In this document: positions 41,029 to 48,584 of the stretch, piece after piece | Layout of the letters: each line of letters begins with the position of its first letter | Numbering within the stretch: position 1 is the stretch's first letter | Source of the DNA: an uncultured Treponema sp. | Lineage (GTDB): Bacteria > Spirochaetota > Spirochaetia > Treponematales > Treponemataceae | DNA: 51,488 nucleotides | Assembly: GCA_947166355.1 (NCBI GenBank) | Contig: CAMVDX010000016.1 | Coordinates: 1-51,488 of the forward strand | Direction of reading: 5' to 3' | Program-made: the position numbers and the translations under genes | The notes under the pieces: generated by a model | Told to the model about the DNA's origin: nothing | Database searches by the model: none | What the model saw: the letters and a program-made list of their open reading frames with translations, nothing else

Positions 41029-41838
41029 TCAGAACCTCCCAAGTACTTTCAATTTACTACAGCGATATTCCATCTCCGAAATCATCTGCTTATAGGCATC
41101 GGTGCCGTATTCGCCTTCTGCCTCAATATAAAAATAATAGCTCCAGGCCAGCCCCTTAAGCGGGCGGCTGTGAATTACGCTCATGTTGTACCCAAACTCA
41201 CCAAGCTTATTCAAAACTTTTACCAGAGCCCCGGCTTCATTTTTTACAGCGAACATCAGAATAAAGGTGTTGCCATCAGAACCTGTATTTACCTTTGCGC
41301 CTTCTTCTCTGGAAAGAATTGCAAAGCGGGTAGAGTTATCCTGATAGCCGTTTACACCTCGTTCAAGCACTTCCAGTCCATACAAGGCCGCAGTTTCTTC
41401 ACTGGCAATGGCTGCTACCGAAATATCGCCGAGATCCGAAACCATCTTTGCAGCACGGGCAGTATTTACAGCTTCTTCGGTTGTATAACCGTGAGCCGTA
41501 ATAAAATCAGAACTCTGTTCCAGCGCCTGAGGATGACTTATAACCTTACGAACGGTAGTTAGGCTCGCATTTTTTACACCCAGCAAGTTCTGCATAACGT
41601 TCAGTGTATACACGCCGTTCACAAAAAGCCCGCCCTGAAACATCAAATCAGTTACCTGACCAACTTCGCCGGCATAAGAATTTTCTATCGGAAGAACGGC
41701 GTAGTCACATTCTCCTTTTTCAACAGCTTCATAAGCAGATCGAAAATCTCCATACGAAATCAGTTTTTCTGCAGGGAAAATCCTCTTTGCCGCAATATGA
41801 GCGAATGCACCTTCAATTCCGCTGTATGCAATTTTCAT
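41029..41838 (-). CDS. pheA: Prephenate dehydratase
   Basis: A 269-residue monofunctional prephenate dehydratase that makes phenylpyruvate for phenylalanine. The catalytic domain (~1-180) has AYSGIEGAFAHIAAKRIFP, LPIENSYAGEVGQVTDLM and the NSTRFAIL motif with the conserved Thr-Arg-Phe. A C-terminal ACT domain (~190-265) has GALVKVLNKLGEFGYNM and HSRPLKG, the Phe-binding site for feedback inhibition. ATG 41838 has AGGAG upstream; the longer frame enters a repeat. An attenuator with a Phe-rich leader peptide precedes it and DAHP synthase follows. Confidence 0.95.
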   Translation of the reverse strand: MKIAYSGIEGAFAHIAAKRIFPAEKLISYGDFRSAYEAVEKGECDYAVLPIENSYAGEVGQVTDLMFQGGLFVNGVYTLNVMQNLLGVKNASLTTVRKVISHPQALEQSSDFITAHGYTTEEAVNTARAAKMVSDLGDISVAAIASEETAALYGLEVLERGVNGYQDNSTRFAILSREEGAKVNTGSDGNTFILMFAVKNEAGALVKVLNKLGEFGYNMSVIHSRPLKGLAWSYYFYIEAEGEYGTDAYKQMISEMEYRCSKLKVLGRF

Positions 41839-41860
41839 TTTTAAACTCCTACAATAATCC

Positions 41861-41921
41861 GTCATTGCGAATGTAGCGAATCAATCCATATTGTAGATTG
41901 CTTCGTTGCACTCGCAATGAC
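41861..41921. repeat. Intergenic palindromic repeat (GATTGCTTCG type), copy 3
   Basis: Arms GTCATTGCGA...GAATCAATC and GATTGCTTCG...TCGCAATGAC around an A/T core. It lies in the pheA leader between the attenuator terminator and the start codon. Confidence 0.8.
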
Positions 41922-41929
41922 ACCTTTGC

Positions 41930-41972
41930 AAAAAAAAAGCGGTTCTACCGAAAAGATAGAACCGCTTTTTTT
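41930..41972 (-). terminator. Attenuator terminator of the pheA operon
   Basis: On the minus strand the stem GCGGTTCTA/TAGAACCGC with a nine-base loop is followed by a run of eight or nine T. It comes 28 bp after the leader-peptide stop. The sequence ATAGAAT around that stop codon can pair with GTTCTAT of the terminator's left arm, giving a competing antiterminator. Confidence 0.75.
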
Positions 41973-41993
41973 ATCAGCTGTATTTTCTACATT

Positions 41994-42095
41994 CTATGCT
42001 TTTCGTACAACACATCTATTGCCAAAAAAGTAAAAGGCAAAAAATGAGAAAAAAGCAAATGTAAAAAATGTAATTCCAAAAATCATTAGAAGCAT
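41994..42095 (-). CDS. Phe-rich leader peptide of the pheA attenuator
   Basis: A 33-codon open frame (ATG 42095, stop TAG at 41994) encoding MLLMIFGITFF, then TFAFFSFFAFYFF, then GNRCVVRKA. Eleven of 33 residues are Phe, ten of them within 15 codons. It is followed by a rho-independent terminator and then pheA and DAHP synthase. This is the plan of the enteric pheL attenuator: ribosomes stalled on Phe codons would favour the antiterminator. No strong Shine-Dalgarno sequence is visible, and the frame is open upstream, so the true start could differ. A small hydrophobic protein is the alternative reading. Confidence 0.72.
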   Translation of the reverse strand: MLLMIFGITFFTFAFFSFFAFYFFGNRCVVRKA

Positions 42096-42270
42096 ATTAG
42101 CGAATTGTATTTTAAGATTCAAGTGTTTTTGTAAATAGTAACAAGAAATTATATTTAAGTAAATGACGCATAGGAGGTTAAAAATTGACGCTTACCTAAA
42201 TCAAAAAAATAACCCATCGGTAGACAGAAGATAGATTATAACTAGTCTTATGTATTGTTTATACTAGATG

Positions 42271-42393
42271 TCAATTTTGGCCCCCCCCTGGAGCTTTCGT
42301 CCAGCTGTTATGCAGACGAGTGCCCGTTTTATACAGGCGAAGATATTCTTCATCAACAGAATTGTCTGCTGTACTCGTCTGCCATAAGTTCAT
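42271..42393 (-). other. Unassigned region with inverted repeat, C8 tract and a 40-codon frame
   Basis: Between the Phe leader and the serine hydrolase. It holds GCAGACGAGT (42312-42321) and its complement ACTCGTCTGC (42373-42382), and a run of eight C (42281-42288). A minus-strand frame MNLWQTSTADNSV...WTKAPGGGQN spans it, with no ribosome-binding site and no recognisable family. I see no gene I can support between 42096 and 42438. Confidence 0.3.
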
Positions 42394-42438
42394 TATATCA
42401 GTTATACTGCAAATGTCGCCGTTTAGTTTCGACTTACA

Positions 42439-43437
42439 TCATCCTATCGCATCTGCAGTCTCCGCAAAAGGCTCAATATATTTCTGAATAAAATCTACCC
42501 TGTCAAAAACAGTCGGCTTAAAATACGAGGCCACGGCGACAACCAGTTGCTTCTGCGGATTTATATAAATCACGTTGCCGCTGTTTCCTATGGCAGCATA
42601 AATATTTTTCTTGCGGGAAATAATCCACCAAAGGTAGCCGTATTCCATTCCGCGGAAATATTTGCCTTCAACTTCACGCGGCCGGGTCATCTCGCGAATC
42701 CAGTTAGCCGAGACTATCTGCTTGCCGTCAAACTCGCCCTTGTTCAAGCACAAAAGCCCAATCTTTGCCATGTCAACAGCCGTCATACAAAGCCCGTAGC
42801 CCGGAGTGCCAAGATCCTGAGGGTCGGCAAACCAGACAGCCTCTTTTGGAAGCTTACTGATGGTAAACTCCTTGTGCTCCTGTGCCGACTTTGCATAAAA
42901 GTTTTTGTGAACCGGAATGCCAAGCGGTTCAAAAAGATATTTGTTTGCGTAGTCCACAGTAAGCATGCCGGTGGCCTTATACAAAATCCCCGTCAGAATA
43001 TGAAGGCACACCGACGAATACTTAAACTCATCAGTAAGCCCCTTGCGCCCGCCAAGAAAATCAAGTGAAGTATAAGTCCAGTTTTCGCTCGAACAAACTT
43101 TGCTCCAGGGGTCGCCCTTGCACTTATAAGGAGCCCGCATCGTAAGCAGATGCTTTATCGTCACCTCGTAAATCGTCTTTTCGCCGCGCTTCACTTTATA
43201 CTCGGGAAAAAAATCCAGCACCTTGTCGTCCACACTTTTAATCTGCCCCTTGTCAATTGCAATTCCGACCAGCAGAGCCATAACGCTTTTTGTAACAGAC
43301 ATAACGTGGAGGTTGTCCTCTCGCCTGTAATTATTCCAGGTGTCGCTGTACACAGTCTTGCCGTCACGAATCGCCTCAATCTGGCAGATGTTAGACTGCT
43401 TCTCTTCAATCATTTTGTGAAGTTCTTCTTTTGTCAT
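42439..43437 (-). CDS. Beta-lactamase family serine hydrolase
   Basis: A ~332-residue protein of the class C/penicillin-binding-like serine hydrolases. The nucleophile motif SVTKS (SxxK, ~residue 47) and a YSS motif (~140, in place of YxN) are present; a late GNSGNVIYINP is the KTG-like strand. These enzymes hydrolyse esters, amides or D-amino-acid peptides; true lactamase activity cannot be inferred. There is no signal peptide, so it is likely cytosolic. ATG 43437 has GAGGA upstream and is preferred to 43452. Confidence 0.82.
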   Translation of the reverse strand: MTKEELHKMIEEKQSNICQIEAIRDGKTVYSDTWNNYRREDNLHVMSVTKSVMALLVGIAIDKGQIKSVDDKVLDFFPEYKVKRGEKTIYEVTIKHLLTMRAPYKCKGDPWSKVCSSENWTYTSLDFLGGRKGLTDEFKYSSVCLHILTGILYKATGMLTVDYANKYLFEPLGIPVHKNFYAKSAQEHKEFTISKLPKEAVWFADPQDLGTPGYGLCMTAVDMAKIGLLCLNKGEFDGKQIVSANWIREMTRPREVEGKYFRGMEYGYLWWIISRKKNIYAAIGNSGNVIYINPQKQLVVAVASYFKPTVFDRVDFIQKYIEPFAETADAIG

Positions 43438-43538
43438 AAAATCCTCATTCATGTAAGTTTTGGACGTCCTTTAGTAAGAATAAGGTGATTAAAAATTGAA
43501 TTCAAGAAAAATCTTAAAAAAAATTTTTTTTGACTAAA

Positions 43539-44744
43539 TCAGAAGGTTAATTTAAACGGAGCTTCTTTAGGTTTAAATAACGATGAGATATCATGGAAAT
43601 TGATATAGGCAAATTCTTTGTAAGACTTATAATTTTCTCCGCTGTAAATAACTGAACCTTTTATTTCTGATTGCTGAATATGAGAAGGATATAAGTCGTG
43701 GAACTTTTTCATATTCCTTGTGAATTCATCATTCAAAGCCTTTCCACTCTTTACTTCAAAAAGTGAAAGAAGTTTATTTTCTTTTAACAGCAAATCAATT
43801 TCTAAGCCTTTACTGTTTCTGAAGAAAAATAAATTAGGTTCTGCAACAGCGCTATAGCGGGCTTTAAGCGCTTCAGAAACAACAAGATTTTCAAAAACAT
43901 TTCCTAAAAGAGGGTCTCGCTGCATTTGTGACGGATTCTCAATTCCCAAAAGATAAGCAACAAGTCCTGTATCACAAAAATAAACTTTTGGAGTTTTTAC
44001 AACTTGGCTCGTTCTGTTTTCATACCAGGGATGCAAAATATATACAATATGCGATGCTTCAAGAAGTGAAAGCCAGGAACCAATTGTTGTACTTGAAACA
44101 CCAACATCAGCCGAAAGTGCGGAATTGTTTACCAGCTGACCTGTGCGGCCCGCAAGAAGACGCATAAAGTTTTCGAATCTCATTAAATCCTGAACGGCAT
44201 TAATTTGTGCAATATCTTTTTCCAGATAGGTCTGCACATAGTTACGGTAATATTCAAAAGGTTTTAATCCTTTTTTTGTAAAGAGATAAGGCATACACCC
44301 GGAAACAAGCTGAACATCTCTTTCAAGTACAATTCCACTTTCTTTCAGCTCTTCCAAAGATAAAGGCTGCATCTGAATAATTGCAATACGTCCTGCAAGC
44401 GATTGAGAAACTGAGTTTTTAAAAGAAAGCTGCTGACTTCCAGTAAGGATGTATTGTCCCGCTTTTTTGTTTTTATCAATACGAACCTGAACTGTACTCA
44501 ATAAGACTGGAACTCTCTGTATCTCATCAATAATTACAGGTTCAGGAAATCTTGTAAAAAACTCTTCAGGGTCATTCTTTGCAAGAGAGCGCGTATTCAT
44601 ATCTTCCAGATTTGCATAAGAAAAATCCGGAAACATATTTTGAACCAGAGTAGTTTTTCCACATTGGCGAGGTCCAAAAATTACAACCGACGGATAATCC
44701 TTCATACAGGAAATAATGTATTTAGAAATCTTTCGCTTTATCAT
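43539..44744 (-). CDS. AAA ATPase with DUF4143 domain
   Basis: A ~401-residue protein with an AAA_14 ATPase domain: Walker A FGPRQCGKTTLV (~residues 23-34), Walker B VIIDEIQRVP (~70-79), and sensor LTGSQQ. The C-terminal DUF4143 domain has PKVYFCDTGLVAYLLGI and an endonuclease-like EIDLLLKENKLLSLFEVKSGKAL stretch (E-x-D...E-x-K), which suggests a PD-(D/E)xK fold. Such genes are frequent single-gene accessory elements of unknown role, possibly defensive or toxin-like. A 35-bp hairpin precedes the start. Confidence 0.88.
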   Translation of the reverse strand: MIKRKISKYIISCMKDYPSVVIFGPRQCGKTTLVQNMFPDFSYANLEDMNTRSLAKNDPEEFFTRFPEPVIIDEIQRVPVLLSTVQVRIDKNKKAGQYILTGSQQLSFKNSVSQSLAGRIAIIQMQPLSLEELKESGIVLERDVQLVSGCMPYLFTKKGLKPFEYYRNYVQTYLEKDIAQINAVQDLMRFENFMRLLAGRTGQLVNNSALSADVGVSSTTIGSWLSLLEASHIVYILHPWYENRTSQVVKTPKVYFCDTGLVAYLLGIENPSQMQRDPLLGNVFENLVVSEALKARYSAVAEPNLFFFRNSKGLEIDLLLKENKLLSLFEVKSGKALNDEFTRNMKKFHDLYPSHIQQSEIKGSVIYSGENYKSYKEFAYINFHDISSLFKPKEAPFKLTF

Positions 44745-44765
44745 AAAATAAAGATAGTATGACAT

Positions 44766-44800
44766 GGCGGAGATTTCAAGTATAACTTTAAATCTCCGCC
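44766..44800. repeat. Perfect 11-bp inverted repeat between divergent genes
   Basis: GGCGGAGATTT and AAATCTCCGCC around a 13-base loop, 22 bp upstream of the DUF4143 gene and 52 bp upstream of the methyltransferase. No T-run on either side, so an operator or leader hairpin is more likely than a terminator. Confidence 0.55.
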
Positions 44801-44851
44801 GATATATTCAGATTATTGATTATTTCCCCTAGACTCGGTTACACTTATTCT

Positions 44852-45643
44852 ATGACCAACGTAAATCAGACTTTATTTATCCCGCTTTATGGCAAGGCAA
44901 AAGTCAGCAGGCAGGGAATCATTTTAAAAGACTCAATGGCAGAAAAGATTTGGGAGACATGTGCTTTTGAAGTTCATGGAAAATCAAAATCAAAGTGGCT
45001 CACCTACAACATGGCAATGAGGGCAAAAATATTTGACGACTGGGTTGAAAAAATGCTCGCGCAAAATCCTGAGGCGCTGGTGCTGCATATTGGCTGCGGA
45101 CTGGATAGCCGGGCTTTTAGAATTGCGGCTCCTTACATCAGCTGGATAGACGGTGATTTTCCGGAAGTTCTTGAAGCCCGCAAAAAATATTATTCCGAAA
45201 ACGACCGCTACAAAATGATGGCCTTTGATGCTTCAAAATCAGAAATGGTAGAAAAGCTGCCGGATGCAAAAACTGTAATCGTAGTTTTTGAAGGAATCAG
45301 CATGTACCTGCGCAATGAAGAACTGAATGCTTTTGTCCGTGCACTGGATAAGAAATATTCTCAGGTTCATATGCTTTTAGATGTTTATACAGTTTTTGGA
45401 GCAAAAGCAAGCAAGTATAAAAATCCTATTAATGATGTTGGAGTAACGACTGTCTGGGGGCTTGATGACATTAATGTGGCAATAGCGGGCACACAATTCA
45501 AGTGCGACGGCGAGCATTCACTGACGCCGGAAAATCTTGTGAACCAGCTGCCAGCTTTTGACAGAAAATTTTTTAAGTTCCTTTTTACCGGAAGTTTTTA
45601 CAGAAAAATTTACCGCCTGTATGAAATCAGCAAAACTAACTGA
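44852..45643 (+). CDS. LCM/PPM-type SAM-dependent methyltransferase
   Basis: A 263-residue methyltransferase of the leucine carboxyl methyltransferase superfamily. VLHIGCGLDSRAFRI (~residues 70-84) is its SAM motif, followed by SWIDGDFPEVLEARKKYY and VFEGISMYL (~135). Members methylate carboxyl groups of peptides or polyketides; the substrate here is unknown. A promoter TTGATT-18-TACACT (44816-44845) ends six bases before the ATG at 44852 and there is no ribosome-binding sequence, so the message may be leaderless. Confidence 0.85.
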   Translation: MTNVNQTLFIPLYGKAKVSRQGIILKDSMAEKIWETCAFEVHGKSKSKWLTYNMAMRAKIFDDWVEKMLAQNPEALVLHIGCGLDSRAFRIAAPYISWIDGDFPEVLEARKKYYSENDRYKMMAFDASKSEMVEKLPDAKTVIVVFEGISMYLRNEELNAFVRALDKKYSQVHMLLDVYTVFGAKASKYKNPINDVGVTTVWGLDDINVAIAGTQFKCDGEHSLTPENLVNQLPAFDRKFFKFLFTGSFYRKIYRLYEISKTN

Positions 45644-45776
45644 TGTAATAATGTGTCATTTTTGGCGATTGAGAGCTGCATTTTATGTACGAATTCTGGC
45701 ATTTCATGCACCGGATGAAGAAAATCAGGCATATAAATGATATTATTAAAATCAGCAAAAACCTTTAAGGAAAAAA

Positions 45777-46004
45777 ATGTACACACTAAAAAGATTGAGC
45801 ATAGAGAATAAAGAAGAAATCAAAAAAGTTTTCACCGGCGTTTTTACAAAGGCACCCTGGTATGATGACTGGTCTGACACAAAGCAGCTGGACCTCAAGC
45901 AGATTTTTCTTTTGACAGATTCAAATGTTCCGGCCTATGAGTTTTATAAGAAAAATGGATTTGTAGAATGTGAGACTAATGTTGCTTTTGCGAAGATGAT
46001 ATAA
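45777..46004 (+). pseudogene. GNAT acetyltransferase with large internal deletion
   Basis: A 75-codon frame. Residues 1-45 are the N-terminus of a GNAT protein (EIKKVFTGVFTKAPWYDDWS); then it jumps within a few codons to the C-terminal motif SNVPAYEFYKKNGFVE. The acetyl-CoA-binding core of about 80-90 residues is missing, in frame. The start has AAGGAAAAAA upstream, so a short protein may still be made, but it cannot be an active acetyltransferase. Confidence 0.65.
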
Positions 46005-46013
46005 TGAGGAAAA

Positions 46014-46697
46014 ATGGAATTAAAAAAACTAAGCGAACACATCTGGTACATGCCTTATGAATCAGAAAGAGACCGACCGAACCTCGGCTATGTAAAAGGA
46101 AAAAACTGGAGCCTTGCAATTGACGCGGGACATTCTGCAGCTCACACAAAAGAGTTTTACGCCCTGCTTGAAAAAGAAAATCTTCCCCTACCCTACCTCA
46201 CCGTTTTTACTCACTGGCACTGGGATCACACCTTTGGGATGCATGCTGCAAATGGACTTTCTATCGCAAATGAAAAAACAAACAGCCACCTTGCAGAATG
46301 GAAAAATAAAATCGAAAAAAATGGCCCGGCAGAATTTTTTGCCCTTCACGAAAGCATCAGAAAGGAATACAGCGAAAACAAGGAAGTTGTAGTCAAGCTG
46401 GCAGACATTGTGTATTCTGGGGAGATGTCACTTGACCTTGGCGACTGCACAGTTAAAGTTATTCAGTCCGAAGCACCGCACACAGATGACTCCACCCTTG
46501 TTTACATAGAAAACGACAAGACCTTGTTCCTGGGCGACGCCGCCTGCAAGGATTTTACAATCGGAAAAAAAGATCCGGCTTTGTGCAAAAAACTCGCCGA
46601 CTCAATCCGCAATCTCAATCCTCAAACCTGCGTGGAAGGTCACTGGGTTCCCGTAGAAACTGATGACACTCTCAACGATTTGCTGGGCGGACTTTGA
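46014..46697 (+). CDS. MBL-fold metallo-hydrolase
   Basis: A 227-residue metal-dependent hydrolase. THWHWDHTFGM (HxHxDH, ~residues 64-74), a third His in EAPHTDDSTLVYIE (~160), the bridging Asp in LFLGDAACKD (~180) and a final His in VEGHWVPV (~212) are all present, so it is likely active. The substrate is unknown. It begins nine bases after the broken GNAT gene and lies 45 bp before an ABC pair. Confidence 0.88.
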   Translation: MELKKLSEHIWYMPYESERDRPNLGYVKGKNWSLAIDAGHSAAHTKEFYALLEKENLPLPYLTVFTHWHWDHTFGMHAANGLSIANEKTNSHLAEWKNKIEKNGPAEFFALHESIRKEYSENKEVVVKLADIVYSGEMSLDLGDCTVKVIQSEAPHTDDSTLVYIENDKTLFLGDAACKDFTIGKKDPALCKKLADSIRNLNPQTCVEGHWVPVETDDTLNDLLGGL

Positions 46698-46742
46698 TTT
46701 GATAAGAAGATAAAAAAACTATAATTAATGAAGAGGAAAAAA

Positions 46743-48584
46743 GTGAAAAAAAACGACAAAAAGAAAAAAGATAAATTGTCTTTTGCCGCAACTATGAAAA
46801 ACTCCTGGTTTGCAATGAAGCTTGCCGCATCAATCTGTCCGAGCTTTATTGTGCACACTGTTATCATGTGGCTCATCGGGCAAAGTGAATGGGTCTTCTT
46901 TGATGGCGTATTCATGAAAGTGATTGTAAACGCTTTATCAGAAGGCAGGGACTTTAAAAGCATTTTAAGCTTCATCCTTATCTGTGCCGCAATCTTTTGT
47001 CTTCTGGTAATTTACACAGGCTATGTAGACAATGTTGTTTATCCTTTAAAAACCAACAGGCTTTACGGGGGTATCTACAAAAAACTTTACGCCAAGGCAA
47101 AAAATGTAGAGCTTTCCTGTTATGAAGATCCTGATTTTTATAACCGCTATACAATGGCAATGGATGGAGCCGAGCAGAAAATCACAGCTGTCATCAGAGG
47201 AATGATTGGTGCTGTAATCGGTACGGCGGCTTCGGTTTCGGTTTTTTACATGATGTACGAAATTGACCACTTTGCCATGCTTTTTATTATTTCGCCCCTG
47301 ATTGGAAATTTCCTTTTTGGAAATCTTAAGAATAAATATGACTACATGAGATACCAGGATTCGGTGCCCAATGATAAAGTCCTCAACTATGTTAGCCGCA
47401 TGATGTATCTTCCTGATGGTGCTAAGGAAATCAGACTTTCAAATGTTTTCTCACTTTTGAAAAAGCAGTACGGCCAGGCTACAGAAAACAACGTGAAGGT
47501 TGCAAATAAATATGCCTTCCGCAATGCCCACATGAACTTCTGGCGAATCACTTTTACCTTTACTGTAATTTTTGAAGGCGTGCTCCTTTATGCAATTTAC
47601 CGAAACCGCGTGACAGGCAGCATCACTCTGGCAGAGCTTACAATCATGACCAGCCTGATGGTTGCCATGACCTGGATTTTAATCAGAGTTTTTGAAAACA
47701 TAATGGAAGTTCTTAAAAATGGAATGTTCATAAATAATCTCAAAGGCTTTCTTGAATACGAAGAAAAAATCCCGGAGGATTTTGACGGAGAAATGCCGGC
47801 CGCCGACTTTGAAAGTCTTGAGTTCCAGAATGTTTCTTTTTCTTACAAGGATAAAGAAATCATCCACGATCTTTCTTTCAAAATTACCAGGGGACAGACC
47901 GCAGCATTAGTTGGACATAACGGCGCCGGAAAAACTACAATCATCAAACTTATGCTCAGACTTTATGATCCCGACTCAGGCACAATCCTTTATAACGGCA
48001 AGGACATCAAACTTTACAACCTCAAAGCCTACAGAGATATTTTTGCCACAACCTTCCAGGACTTCAAGCTTTTTGGAATGACTGTAAAAGAAAATATCCT
48101 TATGGGTCGTCATTATGAAAACGAAGACCAGCTTGTAAAAGAAGCCTTGAAAAAAGCCGGAGTTCTTGAGCGCATTGAGCAGCTGGACAAGGGAATTGAT
48201 TCTGTAATGACAAAGGAATTTGATGAGGCAGGTTGCGTTTTGTCTGGCGGTGAAAGTCAGAAGGTTGCCGTTGCCCGCACTTTTATAAAAAATTCCCCTA
48301 TGAAGATTTTTGATGAACCTTCGAGCGCCCTGGACCCGATTGCTGAGTACGAGCTTTTTAACAGCATTATCGGCGAAGGAAAAGATCACACCATGCTCTT
48401 TATTTCTCACAGACTTTCTTCAGTTAAAAACTGTGACAAGGTTTTTATGCTTGAACAGGGAAGACTTATCGAAGAAGGAACTCACAAGGAGCTCATGGAA
48501 AAAAACGGAAGCTACGCCGCAATGTACAAAAAGCAGGCAATGAATTACCTGGCAATTGAAAACGAAGAGGAGGTGATTGCATAA
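46743..48584 (+). CDS. ABC transporter, fused membrane and ATPase domains, pair 2 subunit 1
   Basis: A ~613-residue half-transporter with a Lys-rich cytosolic start, six helices (~30-340) and an ATPase domain: GHNGAGKTT (~395), LSGGESQK (~500), IFDEPSSALDP and FISHRLSS. The 'NGAGK' and 'GGESQ' forms mark a group seen in Firmicutes and spirochaetes for peptide or lipid export. GTG 46743 has AGAGG upstream and is preferred; ATG 46728 lacks a site and lies two bases after a TATAAT. It overlaps the next ABC gene by one base (heterodimer). Confidence 0.87.
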   Translation: MKKNDKKKKDKLSFAATMKNSWFAMKLAASICPSFIVHTVIMWLIGQSEWVFFDGVFMKVIVNALSEGRDFKSILSFILICAAIFCLLVIYTGYVDNVVYPLKTNRLYGGIYKKLYAKAKNVELSCYEDPDFYNRYTMAMDGAEQKITAVIRGMIGAVIGTAASVSVFYMMYEIDHFAMLFIISPLIGNFLFGNLKNKYDYMRYQDSVPNDKVLNYVSRMMYLPDGAKEIRLSNVFSLLKKQYGQATENNVKVANKYAFRNAHMNFWRITFTFTVIFEGVLLYAIYRNRVTGSITLAELTIMTSLMVAMTWILIRVFENIMEVLKNGMFINNLKGFLEYEEKIPEDFDGEMPAADFESLEFQNVSFSYKDKEIIHDLSFKITRGQTAALVGHNGAGKTTIIKLMLRLYDPDSGTILYNGKDIKLYNLKAYRDIFATTFQDFKLFGMTVKENILMGRHYENEDQLVKEALKKAGVLERIEQLDKGIDSVMTKEFDEAGCVLSGGESQKVAVARTFIKNSPMKIFDEPSSALDPIAEYELFNSIIGEGKDHTMLFISHRLSSVKNCDKVFMLEQGRLIEEGTHKELMEKNGSYAAMYKKQAMNYLAIENEEEVIA

